From assembly GCA_015233135.1 (NCBI GenBank), contig JADFYH010000027.1:1-41987 (forward strand): a stretch of 41,987 nucleotides of DNA, read 5' to 3'. The first letter of the stretch is position 1. Every line of letters begins with the position of its first letter. This DNA is from Deltaproteobacteria bacterium. GTDB taxonomy: Bacteria; UBA10199; JADFYH01. This document shows, piece by piece, positions 18,777 to 26,102 of the stretch. The translations under genes and the position numbers were made by a program. The notes under the pieces were generated by a model. That model was not told the DNA's origin. It saw only the letters and a program-made list of their open reading frames with translations, and ran no database searches.

Positions 18777-19037
18777 TCAAGGATTTTTCAACATGTCATG
18801 AGTGCCAATCCTTCTTAAAAAAATCCCCAACTCTGTCTTATGAAAAGTAAAACGATAATTCATCGTGACAGAAGCTTCCCAAATATAAGGATGACCTTGC
18901 ATTTTCTTAATGCGGAGAGATGGATGTGTAAGCCTTGAATCAGTAGCAAGGTGCATTTTCTCTGCAAACAGCTCCTGGATTTTCTGAGGAAGTTTTTTGA
19001 AATCCTTTTTAAAAGGAGATGACCATTCAATAATCAT
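18777..19037 (-). CDS. RelE/YafQ-type toxin
   Basis: An 86-residue basic protein with the compact alpha-beta pattern of the RelE/ParE superfamily: an N-terminal strand, an FKKDFKKLPQKIQELF helix, an LRIKKMQGHPYIWEASVTMN core, then YRFTFHKTE and a LRRIGTHDML end. RelE-family toxins cut mRNA in the ribosome. The terminal histidine (GTHD) and the basic residues are as in YafQ-like members, but which subfamily it belongs to is uncertain. Its ATG overlaps the antitoxin stop (ATGA), the classic coupled arrangement with antitoxin first. Confidence 0.82.
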   Translation of the reverse strand: MIIEWSSPFKKDFKKLPQKIQELFAEKMHLATDSRLTHPSLRIKKMQGHPYIWEASVTMNYRFTFHKTELGIFLRRIGTHDMLKNP

Positions 19038-19318
19038 TTTTGTAATTCTCGCATCAAATCCTTCACATTTTCTGCTCTTTTTGTTTTTTTAGTTTTAATG
19101 GCCAGCTCTACTTCTTTCTCTTTTTGCTGCCATTTTTTTGTCCAAAACCAATTTTGAGAAGATTTATGTTTAGACATTTTTTCCGTTAATAAAACGAGCA
19201 CTCCATCTTGAACCTGCGGAACTAGCCTATCTCCCGGCTTAAGGTTAAGCTTGTTCCGTAACATGGAAGGAAGGGTAAGCTCCCCTTTATCCGATAATTT
19301 TAATGCAGAATTTTTCAT
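19034..19318 (-). CDS. AbrB/MazE-type antitoxin
   Basis: A 94-residue protein with an N-terminal swapped-hairpin AbrB/SpoVT domain (ALKLSDKGELTLPSMLRNKL followed by LKPGDRLVPQVQDGVLVLL) and a long charged C-terminal helix that would wrap the toxin. I start at ATG 19318 because an AGGAG site lies six bases ahead; the frame is open to 19390. AbrB-domain antitoxins repress their own promoter. It overlaps the RelE-like toxin by four bases. Confidence 0.82.
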   Translation of the reverse strand: MKNSALKLSDKGELTLPSMLRNKLNLKPGDRLVPQVQDGVLVLLTEKMSKHKSSQNWFWTKKWQQKEKEVELAIKTKKTKRAENVKDLMRELQK

Positions 19319-19399
19319 AAACCACTCCTGATATTTTGAAGAACCCCATCGAGGGTCATGATAACTAAAAATACCCTCTTCTTCAATCATACAAAAGGA

Positions 19400-19792
19400 T
19401 TAATACTTAAACCCATCTCTCCTGAGATGCACTTGCGGGGCCCCTTCTTCATTCAATTTTCCAGCCACCGCTTCTCCCACATACAAACGATGATCCCCTA
19501 TTTCAAACACGTGCCGAAGTTCACATTCTAAATAAGCGATACTATTTTTTTGATCTCCATCGGCCAAAATATTCAGCACAAAAAGTTCAGAATCCTGGAT
19601 ACAATTTCCAATCTCACTCCCTTTTTTAATAGCTACTCCAATGAGGGGAGGATCAAAACTGAGTTGCTGAAACCAGGAACACAACAGGGTTTGAGGATTC
19701 TCTTCCTCATCCTGAGTAATGAGTACTCCAATGCCACTGGGAATGCGACCCAAGGCCTTTGCCAATTCTTCCTGTTTTTTATCTTCACTCAC
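19400..19792 (-). CDS. Short flavin-reductase-like FMN-binding protein
   Basis: A 130-residue member of the flavin reductase-like split-barrel family: RIPSGIGVLITQ at the N-terminus, SFDPPLIGVAIKKGSE in the middle, and ECELRHVFEIGDHRLYVGEAV near the end. These proteins bind FMN and reduce free flavin or serve monooxygenases. Compared with typical members of around 160 residues it lacks the stretch between the SELFVLNIL strand and the ECEL strand. The truncation may be natural or may weaken flavin binding. It is transcribed away from the MFS gene and ahead of the toxin-antitoxin pair. Confidence 0.75.
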   Translation of the reverse strand: MSEDKKQEELAKALGRIPSGIGVLITQDEEENPQTLLCSWFQQLSFDPPLIGVAIKKGSEIGNCIQDSELFVLNILADGDQKNSIAYLECELRHVFEIGDHRLYVGEAVAGKLNEEGAPQVHLRRDGFKY

Positions 19793-19898
19793 AAATTACT
19801 CCTTTTTTTCGATGTATCGATAGACCCCACAGAATGCAAACCAAAAACCCTGCTTCTTTTCTCTTGTCGCCACTATTTCCCTTCCTTATAGAAGCTCC

Positions 19899-21086
19899 AT
19901 GCAAAAAAAATCTCTTATTACCATTTTTCTTGTAGTCTTCATCGATCTTGTCGGCTTTGGGATGGTGATTCCCATACTTCCTTACTATGCAAAGTCTTAC
20001 GGTGGTTCGGGGTTCACCATGGGGCTTTTGATGATGAGCTACTCCGGCATGCAATTTTTATTTTCACCTTTTTGGGGAAGATTGTCCGACCGCATCGGTA
20101 GACGTCCTGTCATTCTCACCTGCATCACCGGAATTGGGGCCTCGATGATTTTATTGGGACTGGCCCCCAACCTGACCCTCCTTTTTATAGCTCGATTGCT
20201 GGCCGGTTTTTTTGGAGCCAATATCTCCGCGGCCTCCGCCTACATCGCCGACATTACGCCGCCTGACCAGCGCGCCAAAGGAATGGGCCTCATTGGAGCC
20301 GCTTTTGGATTGGGTTTTTTGTTTGGTCCTGCCTTGGTAGGCATCTTGGGAAAATTGGGAATCCTTGCAAAATGGGGTTATGGATCGGTAGGTTTTATGG
20401 CCGCCACTCTTGCCTTGATTAATTTACTTTTTGCATTCTCTTCCCTTCAAGAACCCAAACTGAACGAAGAAATTCGAAAAGAGCATCGTCACAAAGGAGG
20501 GAGAGAAGTCTGGAGAAATACTTTGGCTTCTCCCCAACGTGCAATTCCCATCTTTCTTTTTTTCCTGGTTACTTTTGCCTTTTCCCAAATGGAAACCACT
20601 TTTGCCCTGTATCTGTTGGCAAGATTTCATCTGGATGCAGAACACGCCTCCTTCATTTTGGCATTGATGGCAGTCATTATGGTGCTCGTTCAAGGAGGCG
20701 CCATTGGGAGACTTTCCAAAAAATGGGGAGAAATAAAACTGGCTCAATCGGGAACTCTACTCATGGGCTCTGGCTTATTACTCGCCAGCTTCGCCCCATC
20801 TCTGGCTTTTTTCGTCTTCTTTCTTTGCCTGCTCGCCCTGGGATCTTCCCTCACTAACCCTTCCCTGTCGGCCCTGCTTTCAAAAAATTCCGGCTCGGAT
20901 GTTCAAGGATTAAGCATGGGCGTTTTTCAATCCGCAGGAAGCCTGGCACGCATGTTCGGCCCACCTTTGGGAGGGCTGCTATTTGACCATTATGGAATTC
21001 AAAGCCCCTTTGTGGGAGCAGCCTTTTTGTTTTTTGTGGGGATGGGGACGTTATTTGCCAAGCAAGAGGTCTTTCGTCAAAAATAA
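19899..21086 (+). CDS. MFS transporter, TetA-like drug exporter
   Basis: A 395-residue, 12-helix major facilitator inner-membrane protein. The first helix carries FIDLVGFGMVIPILPYYAKS and loop 2-3 the motif A sequence GRLSDRIGRRPVIL, as in TetA-type drug:proton antiporters. A second GRLSKKWG half-motif marks the repeat of six helices. Substrate cannot be told. The start at ATG 19899 gives a normal N-terminus, with only a weak ribosome site. It diverges from the flavin-reductase-like gene over 106 bases. Confidence 0.88.
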   Translation: MQKKSLITIFLVVFIDLVGFGMVIPILPYYAKSYGGSGFTMGLLMMSYSGMQFLFSPFWGRLSDRIGRRPVILTCITGIGASMILLGLAPNLTLLFIARLLAGFFGANISAASAYIADITPPDQRAKGMGLIGAAFGLGFLFGPALVGILGKLGILAKWGYGSVGFMAATLALINLLFAFSSLQEPKLNEEIRKEHRHKGGREVWRNTLASPQRAIPIFLFFLVTFAFSQMETTFALYLLARFHLDAEHASFILALMAVIMVLVQGGAIGRLSKKWGEIKLAQSGTLLMGSGLLLASFAPSLAFFVFFLCLLALGSSLTNPSLSALLSKNSGSDVQGLSMGVFQSAGSLARMFGPPLGGLLFDHYGIQSPFVGAAFLFFVGMGTLFAKQEVFRQK

Positions 21087-21133
21087 AAATAGGACGTACG
21101 TCGAATTTGAAGAGATTAAACTTGGAGGAACAA

Positions 21134-21361
21134 ATGAAGCCGTTCAAAAAACTTCTAGCAATCGCTATCGCCTTGGCATTTGTATTCACCGCTTATTTTC
21201 CCTTAGCAGACGCTCATCGCAGCAGGCACCACCATCGACACTATCGGCCTTATCCTTATTATCGCTATTCCCCCCGACACCCTCATCGACCTTATTATAG
21301 GCCTTATGGCGAACGCAGACACTGGGATCACGACAGAGATAGACGCCACGATTGGCGTTGA
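21134..21361 (+). CDS. Tiny exported His/Arg/Tyr-rich peptide
   Basis: The ATG at 21134 has a GGAGG site five bases ahead and opens a 75-residue product. A signal peptide (MKPFKKLLAIAIALAFVFTAYF, split here as two hydrophobic turns, likely cut after ADA) leads to a mature part of about 48 residues. That part consists almost wholly of His, Arg, Tyr, Pro and Asp (RHHHRHYRPYPYYRYSPR). Such composition suggests metal binding or an interaction with polyanions in the periplasm; no family is recognised. It follows the MFS gene by 47 bases. Confidence 0.7.
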   Translation: MKPFKKLLAIAIALAFVFTAYFPLADAHRSRHHHRHYRPYPYYRYSPRHPHRPYYRPYGERRHWDHDRDRRHDWR

Positions 21362-21388
21362 TCCTAAATACGTAGCCCCGTATTAGGA
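21362..21388. other. Hairpin between convergent genes
   Basis: TCCTAAATACG and CGTATTAGGA form an inverted repeat (one bulged A) around TAGCCC between the small exported peptide gene and holA; its right arm includes the holA stop codon. There is no T-run on either side, so termination by it is doubtful. Confidence 0.45.
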
Positions 21389-22342
21389 CTCAAAAACTCC
21401 CAATAAGAATTTCTGAAAAATTTTCTCAGCAGGCAAAGGAACGCTTTTGAGATGCATGTCCCCTTCTGCCAGCTTCGAGTAAAGTCGAATGAGTTTTTTC
21501 CAACTGAGTTCTGCTGCTTGAGTGGCATATTCTGAAAATCCAAAGGGTGGAATTTTTAATTGCTGGCAAATATCGCTTTGAGAGGCTCCGTGGCGTTGAA
21601 GCAGTTTTGTTTTAAGAACAATACGAAAATGCCGGGCCAATAAACCCATCAATTTTACAGGCGCTTCCCCTTGTTTTAATATTTTTTCGAGCAGCCCAAA
21701 GCAAAGCCCCAGGTTTCCTTGGACCAGGTTTTCTTGGGATAGACTGCGAGTAAAAGCAAATACGTTTTTTTCTGAAGTTTCACTCAGTAAGGCATGGATA
21801 TCTTCGGCTTCAATTCGTTTTTTATCTTGAGTAAACAGAGCAAGCAGCTCCAATTGCCCCAAGGCAAATGCGAGGTCGTCACCGATTAAATCAAAAATCA
21901 GTCGCGCGTTGTCCAAGCTGATTTCTTTTCCTTCTTTCCTGGCGGCCTGAATTAAAAATTGCGGCAAATCGCGGGGTTTAGGCTTCAAACACTCAATAGC
22001 CATCAAGGAGCCTTGAGCCTGCTTATTCAACTCCTTATAAAGAGTTTTATTTGCACAAGAGATATAAAGACAGGCCCCTTCATTATCTTTTTGAATGGGA
22101 ATTATTTTTTCCCAATCGTTTTTTTTAAATTTCTCGGCATTTTGAATACGAATGAGTTTATAACTTGAAAAAAAAGAAAAAGAATTCAGCTCATTGAGAA
22201 GGGCCTCCACACCCATTTCGGAGGCATCAAAAGAGAGGTCTTCAAATTCGTTTTTTTCTTTTTTTAATTCCGAGCGCAGCTTTGCCAAGGCCTGATCGGC
22301 CAGATAAGGATCTTCGTTGAGAATGAGGTAAATGCTATGCAT
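21383..22342 (-). CDS. holA: DNA polymerase III subunit delta
   Basis: The clamp-loader delta subunit that opens the beta ring. The 319 residues have the HolA pattern: an N-terminal AAA-like domain with YLILNEDPYLADQALAKL, the conserved SFFSSYKLIRIQNAEK segment, and a C-terminal collar domain with the GLLARHFRIVLKTKLL helix. It starts with ATG immediately after the leuS stop (TAAATG), so the two are translationally coupled. The leuS-holA order is common in bacteria. Confidence 0.93.
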   Translation of the reverse strand: MHSIYLILNEDPYLADQALAKLRSELKKEKNEFEDLSFDASEMGVEALLNELNSFSFFSSYKLIRIQNAEKFKKNDWEKIIPIQKDNEGACLYISCANKTLYKELNKQAQGSLMAIECLKPKPRDLPQFLIQAARKEGKEISLDNARLIFDLIGDDLAFALGQLELLALFTQDKKRIEAEDIHALLSETSEKNVFAFTRSLSQENLVQGNLGLCFGLLEKILKQGEAPVKLMGLLARHFRIVLKTKLLQRHGASQSDICQQLKIPPFGFSEYATQAAELSWKKLIRLYSKLAEGDMHLKSVPLPAEKIFQKFLLGVFES

Positions 22343-24991
22343 TTATTTCACCACCAGATTCAAAATCTTCCCCGGCACAAAAATCACTTTTACAATTTGT
22401 TTCCCTTCTAATTGCGAAGCCACCTTCGCTTCTTTTAGAGCAATTGTTTGTACAAGGTCCTGTTTGGCGCCCACAGCGACTTCCAAATTAGCCCTGAGTT
22501 TCCCATTTACCTGGATACTGATATTTTGAGTGCTGCTCTCCAAGGCTTTTGCATCAAAGGTTGGCCAGGTTACATTAGCGAGTTCGCTTCTTTCTCCAAA
22601 CTTTTCCCATAACTCTTCTGCAAAATGGGGAGTAAATGGAGAAAGCATCAAAATAAAATCACGGGTAAAATCTTTCAAAAAAACAGACGAATTTTTTTTG
22701 AGATAATCTTGAAGTACATTGGTCAATTCCATGATGGCTGCAATGGCAGTATTAAATTGAAAGCGTTCAAGATCCTCTCCCACTTTTTTGAGCGTTTGAT
22801 GAAATTTTCGTTTTAGTTTTTTAGTCTCCTGTTCGTCCTCCAGGCCCTGCTTGAAACCACCCTCAATCAGGTCCCCCAACAAATTCCAAACCCGATTCAA
22901 AAATCGAAAGGATCCTTCCACGCCTTGATCATTCCAATCCAAATCTTTTTCGGGAGGAGCGGCAAACAATGAAAACAAGCGGGCTGTATCGGCACCGTAT
23001 TTATCGATGAGATAATTAGGATCAACTACATTTCCCTTCGACTTACTCATCTTGGCGCCATCTTTAATCACCATGCCTTGGGTCAACAGATTTTTGAAGG
23101 GTTCTGAAATTTTGAGATAGCCTAAATCGCGCAACACTTTGGTATAAAAACGCGAATAAAGAAGATGCAAAACCGCGTGCTCAATTCCGCCGATGTATTG
23201 ATCTACCCCTTCACCCTCACCCTGCCCTCTCCCCTCAAGGGAGAGGGGATTACTGCCGCTCCTCTCATGTTCTTCTTCCCTCTTCCCTCTTCCCTCTTCC
23301 TTTCCCCCTCCCCCCATCCAATATTCCACAGCCTTTGGATCAAAGGGCCCCTGCTCACAATGCGGCGAGGTGTAGCGCAAAAAATACCAGGACGATTCCA
23401 TAAAGGTATCCATCGTGTCACTCTCACGCCGTGCGGGCCTTTGACATTTGGGGCAAGTGGTGTGGATAAAACTTTCAATTTTTTTCAAGGGCGACCCACC
23501 TTCCCCTGTAAATTCCACATCCAAGGGAAGCCTTACTGGAAGCTGATTTGCTGGAACAGGAACTATCCCGCAAGCATCACAATGAATCATGGGGATCGGA
23601 GCACCCCAATAACGCTGACGGGAAATTCCCCAATCGCGCAGCTTGTAGCTGATTTTTTGTTGGCCCATTTTTTTTTCTTCGAGATGTTGGATGATGGCGA
23701 GTTTGGCGTCTTCGCTAGGAAGCCCTGTAAATTGGGCACTGTGGATGAGGATGCCGGGATCGGTAAAGGCTTGTGCTAAACTTGTCCCCTCATCCGCCCT
23801 ACGGGCACCTTCTCCCCCAAGGGGAGAAGGGATTTCTTTACTACTTTTTCCTTGAGCATTATCCCCTCTCCCCTTGGGGGAGAGGGTCAGGGTGAGGGGT
23901 TCAATCACTTGCTTAACCACTAGCCCATACTTCTTCGCAAACTCAAAATCTCGCTCATCGTGCGCAGGGACCGCCATCACCGCACCGCTGCCATATTCCA
24001 TCAATACAAAATTTGCGGCATAGACAGGAATTTTTTCTCCCGTCAGCGGATGCAGGGCGTAAAAGCCCAAGAACAGACCCTCTTTTTCATAATCTCCAGC
24101 GAGTTTTTTCTCTCGATCAATCTTGCGATTTTTTTCTCGAAGCGTTGAAAGCTTTTTTAGTAAAGTTTCCTCTTTTACCTGCTGAGCAATCAAAGGATGA
24201 TCCAAAGCTAGAGACAGAAAAGTAACGCCGTACAAGGTATCCGGACGAGTAGTAAAGACCTCAATTTTTTGATCCGAATTTTCTAAGGTAAATTGCAGCG
24301 TAGCCCCAACACTTTTTCCAATCCAATCCCGTTGCATCGTGAGGACTTTTTCAGGCCAACCTTTTAGTTTGTAAGTATCCTGCAAAAGCTCTTCGGCATA
24401 AGCAGTAATTTTAAAAAACCATTGTTCCAAAGGACGCTGAGTCACGGTTGTATCACAGCGCCAGCAAGCGCCCTGCTCTACTTGTTCGTTCGCCAAAACG
24501 GTTTGGCATTTTTCACACCAATTCACGAGGGAATGCTTTCGATAGGCAAGCCCCTTCTCATACATCTCGGTGAATATTTTTTGTTCCCAACGATAATAGT
24601 CGGGGCGACAAGTAGCAACTTCCCTCTCCCAATCGATAGAAAATCCCATCTTCTTCAATTGCTCCCGCATGTAGGCCATGTTGGAATCGGTCCACTTTAC
24701 GGGATGAGTTTTATTTTGAATCGCAGCATTTTCGGCGGGCATCCCAAAGGCATCCCAACCCATGGGATGCAACACGTTGAAACCCTTCATACGCTTGTAG
24801 CGCGCCACCACATCCCCAATGGTATAATTGCGCACATGCCCCATGTGGATTCGGCCCGAGGGATAGGGAAACATTTCAAGGAGATAATATTTAGGTTTTT
24901 TGGGGTCTTCAAGCACTTGAAAAGTTTTGTGCTCTTGCCAATGCTTTTGCCACTTGGATTCGACAGCCTTTGGATTGTAAGGATTTTGCAT
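22343..24991 (-). CDS. leuS: Leucyl-tRNA synthetase
   Basis: The class I synthetase charging tRNA-Leu. The HIGH-type motif is GRIHMGH (about 46-52), the KMSKS motif is KMSKSKGN (about 647-654), and the CP1 editing domain lies between. The 882-residue length includes two foreign peptides of about 37 and 36 residues (365-402 in the editing domain and 560-595 just before VDQYIGG). Both are encoded by repeat insertions in frame. Without them the protein is about 808 residues, normal for bacteria. It follows the giant orphan by 13 bases and precedes holA. Confidence 0.97.
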   Translation of the reverse strand: MQNPYNPKAVESKWQKHWQEHKTFQVLEDPKKPKYYLLEMFPYPSGRIHMGHVRNYTIGDVVARYKRMKGFNVLHPMGWDAFGMPAENAAIQNKTHPVKWTDSNMAYMREQLKKMGFSIDWEREVATCRPDYYRWEQKIFTEMYEKGLAYRKHSLVNWCEKCQTVLANEQVEQGACWRCDTTVTQRPLEQWFFKITAYAEELLQDTYKLKGWPEKVLTMQRDWIGKSVGATLQFTLENSDQKIEVFTTRPDTLYGVTFLSLALDHPLIAQQVKEETLLKKLSTLREKNRKIDREKKLAGDYEKEGLFLGFYALHPLTGEKIPVYAANFVLMEYGSGAVMAVPAHDERDFEFAKKYGLVVKQVIEPLTLTLSPKGRGDNAQGKSSKEIPSPLGGEGARRADEGTSLAQAFTDPGILIHSAQFTGLPSEDAKLAIIQHLEEKKMGQQKISYKLRDWGISRQRYWGAPIPMIHCDACGIVPVPANQLPVRLPLDVEFTGEGGSPLKKIESFIHTTCPKCQRPARRESDTMDTFMESSWYFLRYTSPHCEQGPFDPKAVEYWMGGGGKEEGRGKREEEHERSGSNPLSLEGRGQGEGEGVDQYIGGIEHAVLHLLYSRFYTKVLRDLGYLKISEPFKNLLTQGMVIKDGAKMSKSKGNVVDPNYLIDKYGADTARLFSLFAAPPEKDLDWNDQGVEGSFRFLNRVWNLLGDLIEGGFKQGLEDEQETKKLKRKFHQTLKKVGEDLERFQFNTAIAAIMELTNVLQDYLKKNSSVFLKDFTRDFILMLSPFTPHFAEELWEKFGERSELANVTWPTFDAKALESSTQNISIQVNGKLRANLEVAVGAKQDLVQTIALKEAKVASQLEGKQIVKVIFVPGKILNLVVK
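23207..23314. repeat. Composite repeat inserted in frame in leuS (copy 2)
   Basis: These 108 bases (36 codons) lie between the codons for YWM and VDQYIGG. The left part (23211-23249) is a palindrome with CCCTCTCCC/GGGAGAGGG arms, 38 of 39 bases identical to 33944-33982. The right part has a 7-base microsatellite, CTTCCCT, repeated 3.7 times (23275-23300) and a C-rich end. In leuS it is read antisense to the orientation of the other leuS copy, as [15 protein letters not shown]. Confidence 0.88.
23786..23899. repeat. Composite palindromic repeat inserted in frame in leuS (copy 1)
   Basis: These 114 bases (38 codons) have outer ends CCCCTCATCC and GGGTGAGGGG. Two internal hairpins are present: CTTCTCCCC/GGGGAGAAG (around 23810-23829) and CCCTCTCCCC/GGGGGAGAGGG (around 23863-23885). 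The peptide read is [12 protein letters not shown] ... [16 protein letters not shown]. It lies in the CP1 editing domain after VVKQVIE. The sequence is related to the second leuS copy but in the opposite orientation. Confidence 0.88.
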
Positions 24992-25004
24992 GGTGCTGAT
25001 GTTT

Positions 25005-26102
25005 TTATCGGCACTTAGGGAACTTGTCTAGGGGAGATTGAAAGATGTTTACAGCTGTCCTGGTTTCTCCCAAATCCAAGCGTATTCGATCGGATCCATC
25101 CGGAAGTTGGGCAATTGGAGTAGGGCTTTGCATTACTGCACTCCTCGCTCTTCCTGCGACAAACGCAGTTAAGGCGCCCACACCTAAAGTGGCAAGTATG
25201 CTTAATAAAGAATTCCCAGCAGGTGTGTTGCCAGATACAGAGGAAGATTCTGTTCTGTCTTCTGCCTCCTCTTCATCACTACACATGCTTCTTAAATTTT
25301 CGAGAAGTTTCTTGCTCAAATGATCAAGATCTTCTTCCATGAGAAGAAGATCGACAATCTCCGCAAACTCAGTCGCAGTACGGCCTAAACTGGGGAACAA
25401 GCCTATTAATAATCGTGAGGCAGTTTTTCTGTCTTTTGCCTTTTTGTCTTTGTTTGTTAAAAACTGTAACAATTCCGAAAAAAGCCTTATCGTTGCATTT
25501 TTATCTGTAGGAAATATTGCTCCATCTCCTTGTTGAATGATTCTCTCCACCAAGGGAATTTGTTCAGAGTCCGTCTCTCTCGACCAAAACACTTCACGAT
25601 TGTTCCCCTGTATACAAAGCACAAAATCGACTTCGGGATCGTGTCTGGCGATATTACCGAATCCTGCAGCAAGCCCCATTAACAGTTGATTTGCCGTGAT
25701 AGGACTACGAACGCCCAAATCCAATTGAATCAACCAGGCCTTGCGAGATTCGTGTTCGCCTTCGTTGATAGCCACAACACCTCGCCACAAGCCATTCACG
25801 ATAATGCGCGCGATCTGCTTCCCTGGACATCCTGTGATCAGCATTCGATCGAGGGCGTTTTCTTCACAAAAAACCACAGCCACATTTTGATCTGCAATTT
25901 CAAATTGAAAGGATTGAGGTGTTTTAATGTGGCGACCAGAATGTTCAAGAGCCCCCTGCATTCGATCTTGTAATTGTGCCCATGAAAAAGCACCATAAGC
26001 TGCAAAAGCCAGATAGGCCTCTCTCAGAGAAACAGGATCATCCGATCGAATATGTTTTTTCCCATAAGCATAAGGGATAGCGATTTCTACAAGATTCTCT
26101 AA
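25005..26102 (-). CDS. C-terminal continuation of the giant orphan protein in the -1 frame
   Basis: The annotated-looking ATG at 25961 is internal. The frame is open back to 26120 with no start codon, and its first 46 codons read as ordinary protein ([14 protein letters not shown] ... [16 protein letters not shown]). A -1 shift on TTTTT just before the TAG at 26101-26099 joins it to the 922-residue ORF, giving about 1287 residues. The 365-residue segment has a globular part, an acidic serine-rich stretch ([14 protein letters not shown]), a hydrophobic helix ([19 protein letters not shown]) and a short tail. Function unknown. It ends 13 bases before leuS. Confidence 0.65.
   Translation of the reverse strand, partial: LENLVEIAIPYAYGKKHIRSDDPVSLREAYLAFAAYGAFSWAQLQDRMQGALEHSGRHIKTPQSFQFEIADQNVAVVFCEENALDRMLITGCPGKQIARIIVNGLWRGVVAINEGEHESRKAWLIQLDLGVRSPITANQLLMGLAAGFGNIARHDPEVDFVLCIQGNNREVFWSRETDSEQIPLVERIIQQGDGAIFPTDKNATIRLFSELLQFLTNKDKKAKDRKTASRLLIGLFPSLGRTATEFAEIVDLLLMEEDLDHLSKKLLENLRSMCSDEEEAEDRTESSSVSGNTPAGNSLLSILATLGVGALTAFVAGRARSAVMQSPTPIAQLPDGSDRIRLDLGETRTAVNIFQSPLDKFPKCR

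Noticed and set aside
23275-23300. CRISPR-like repeat
   Set aside because: A 7-base microsatellite without spacers, inside leuS.
25959-25961. ATG as the start of an independent 318-residue protein
   Set aside because: The upstream 46 codons are open and protein-like, pointing to continuation from the larger ORF instead.
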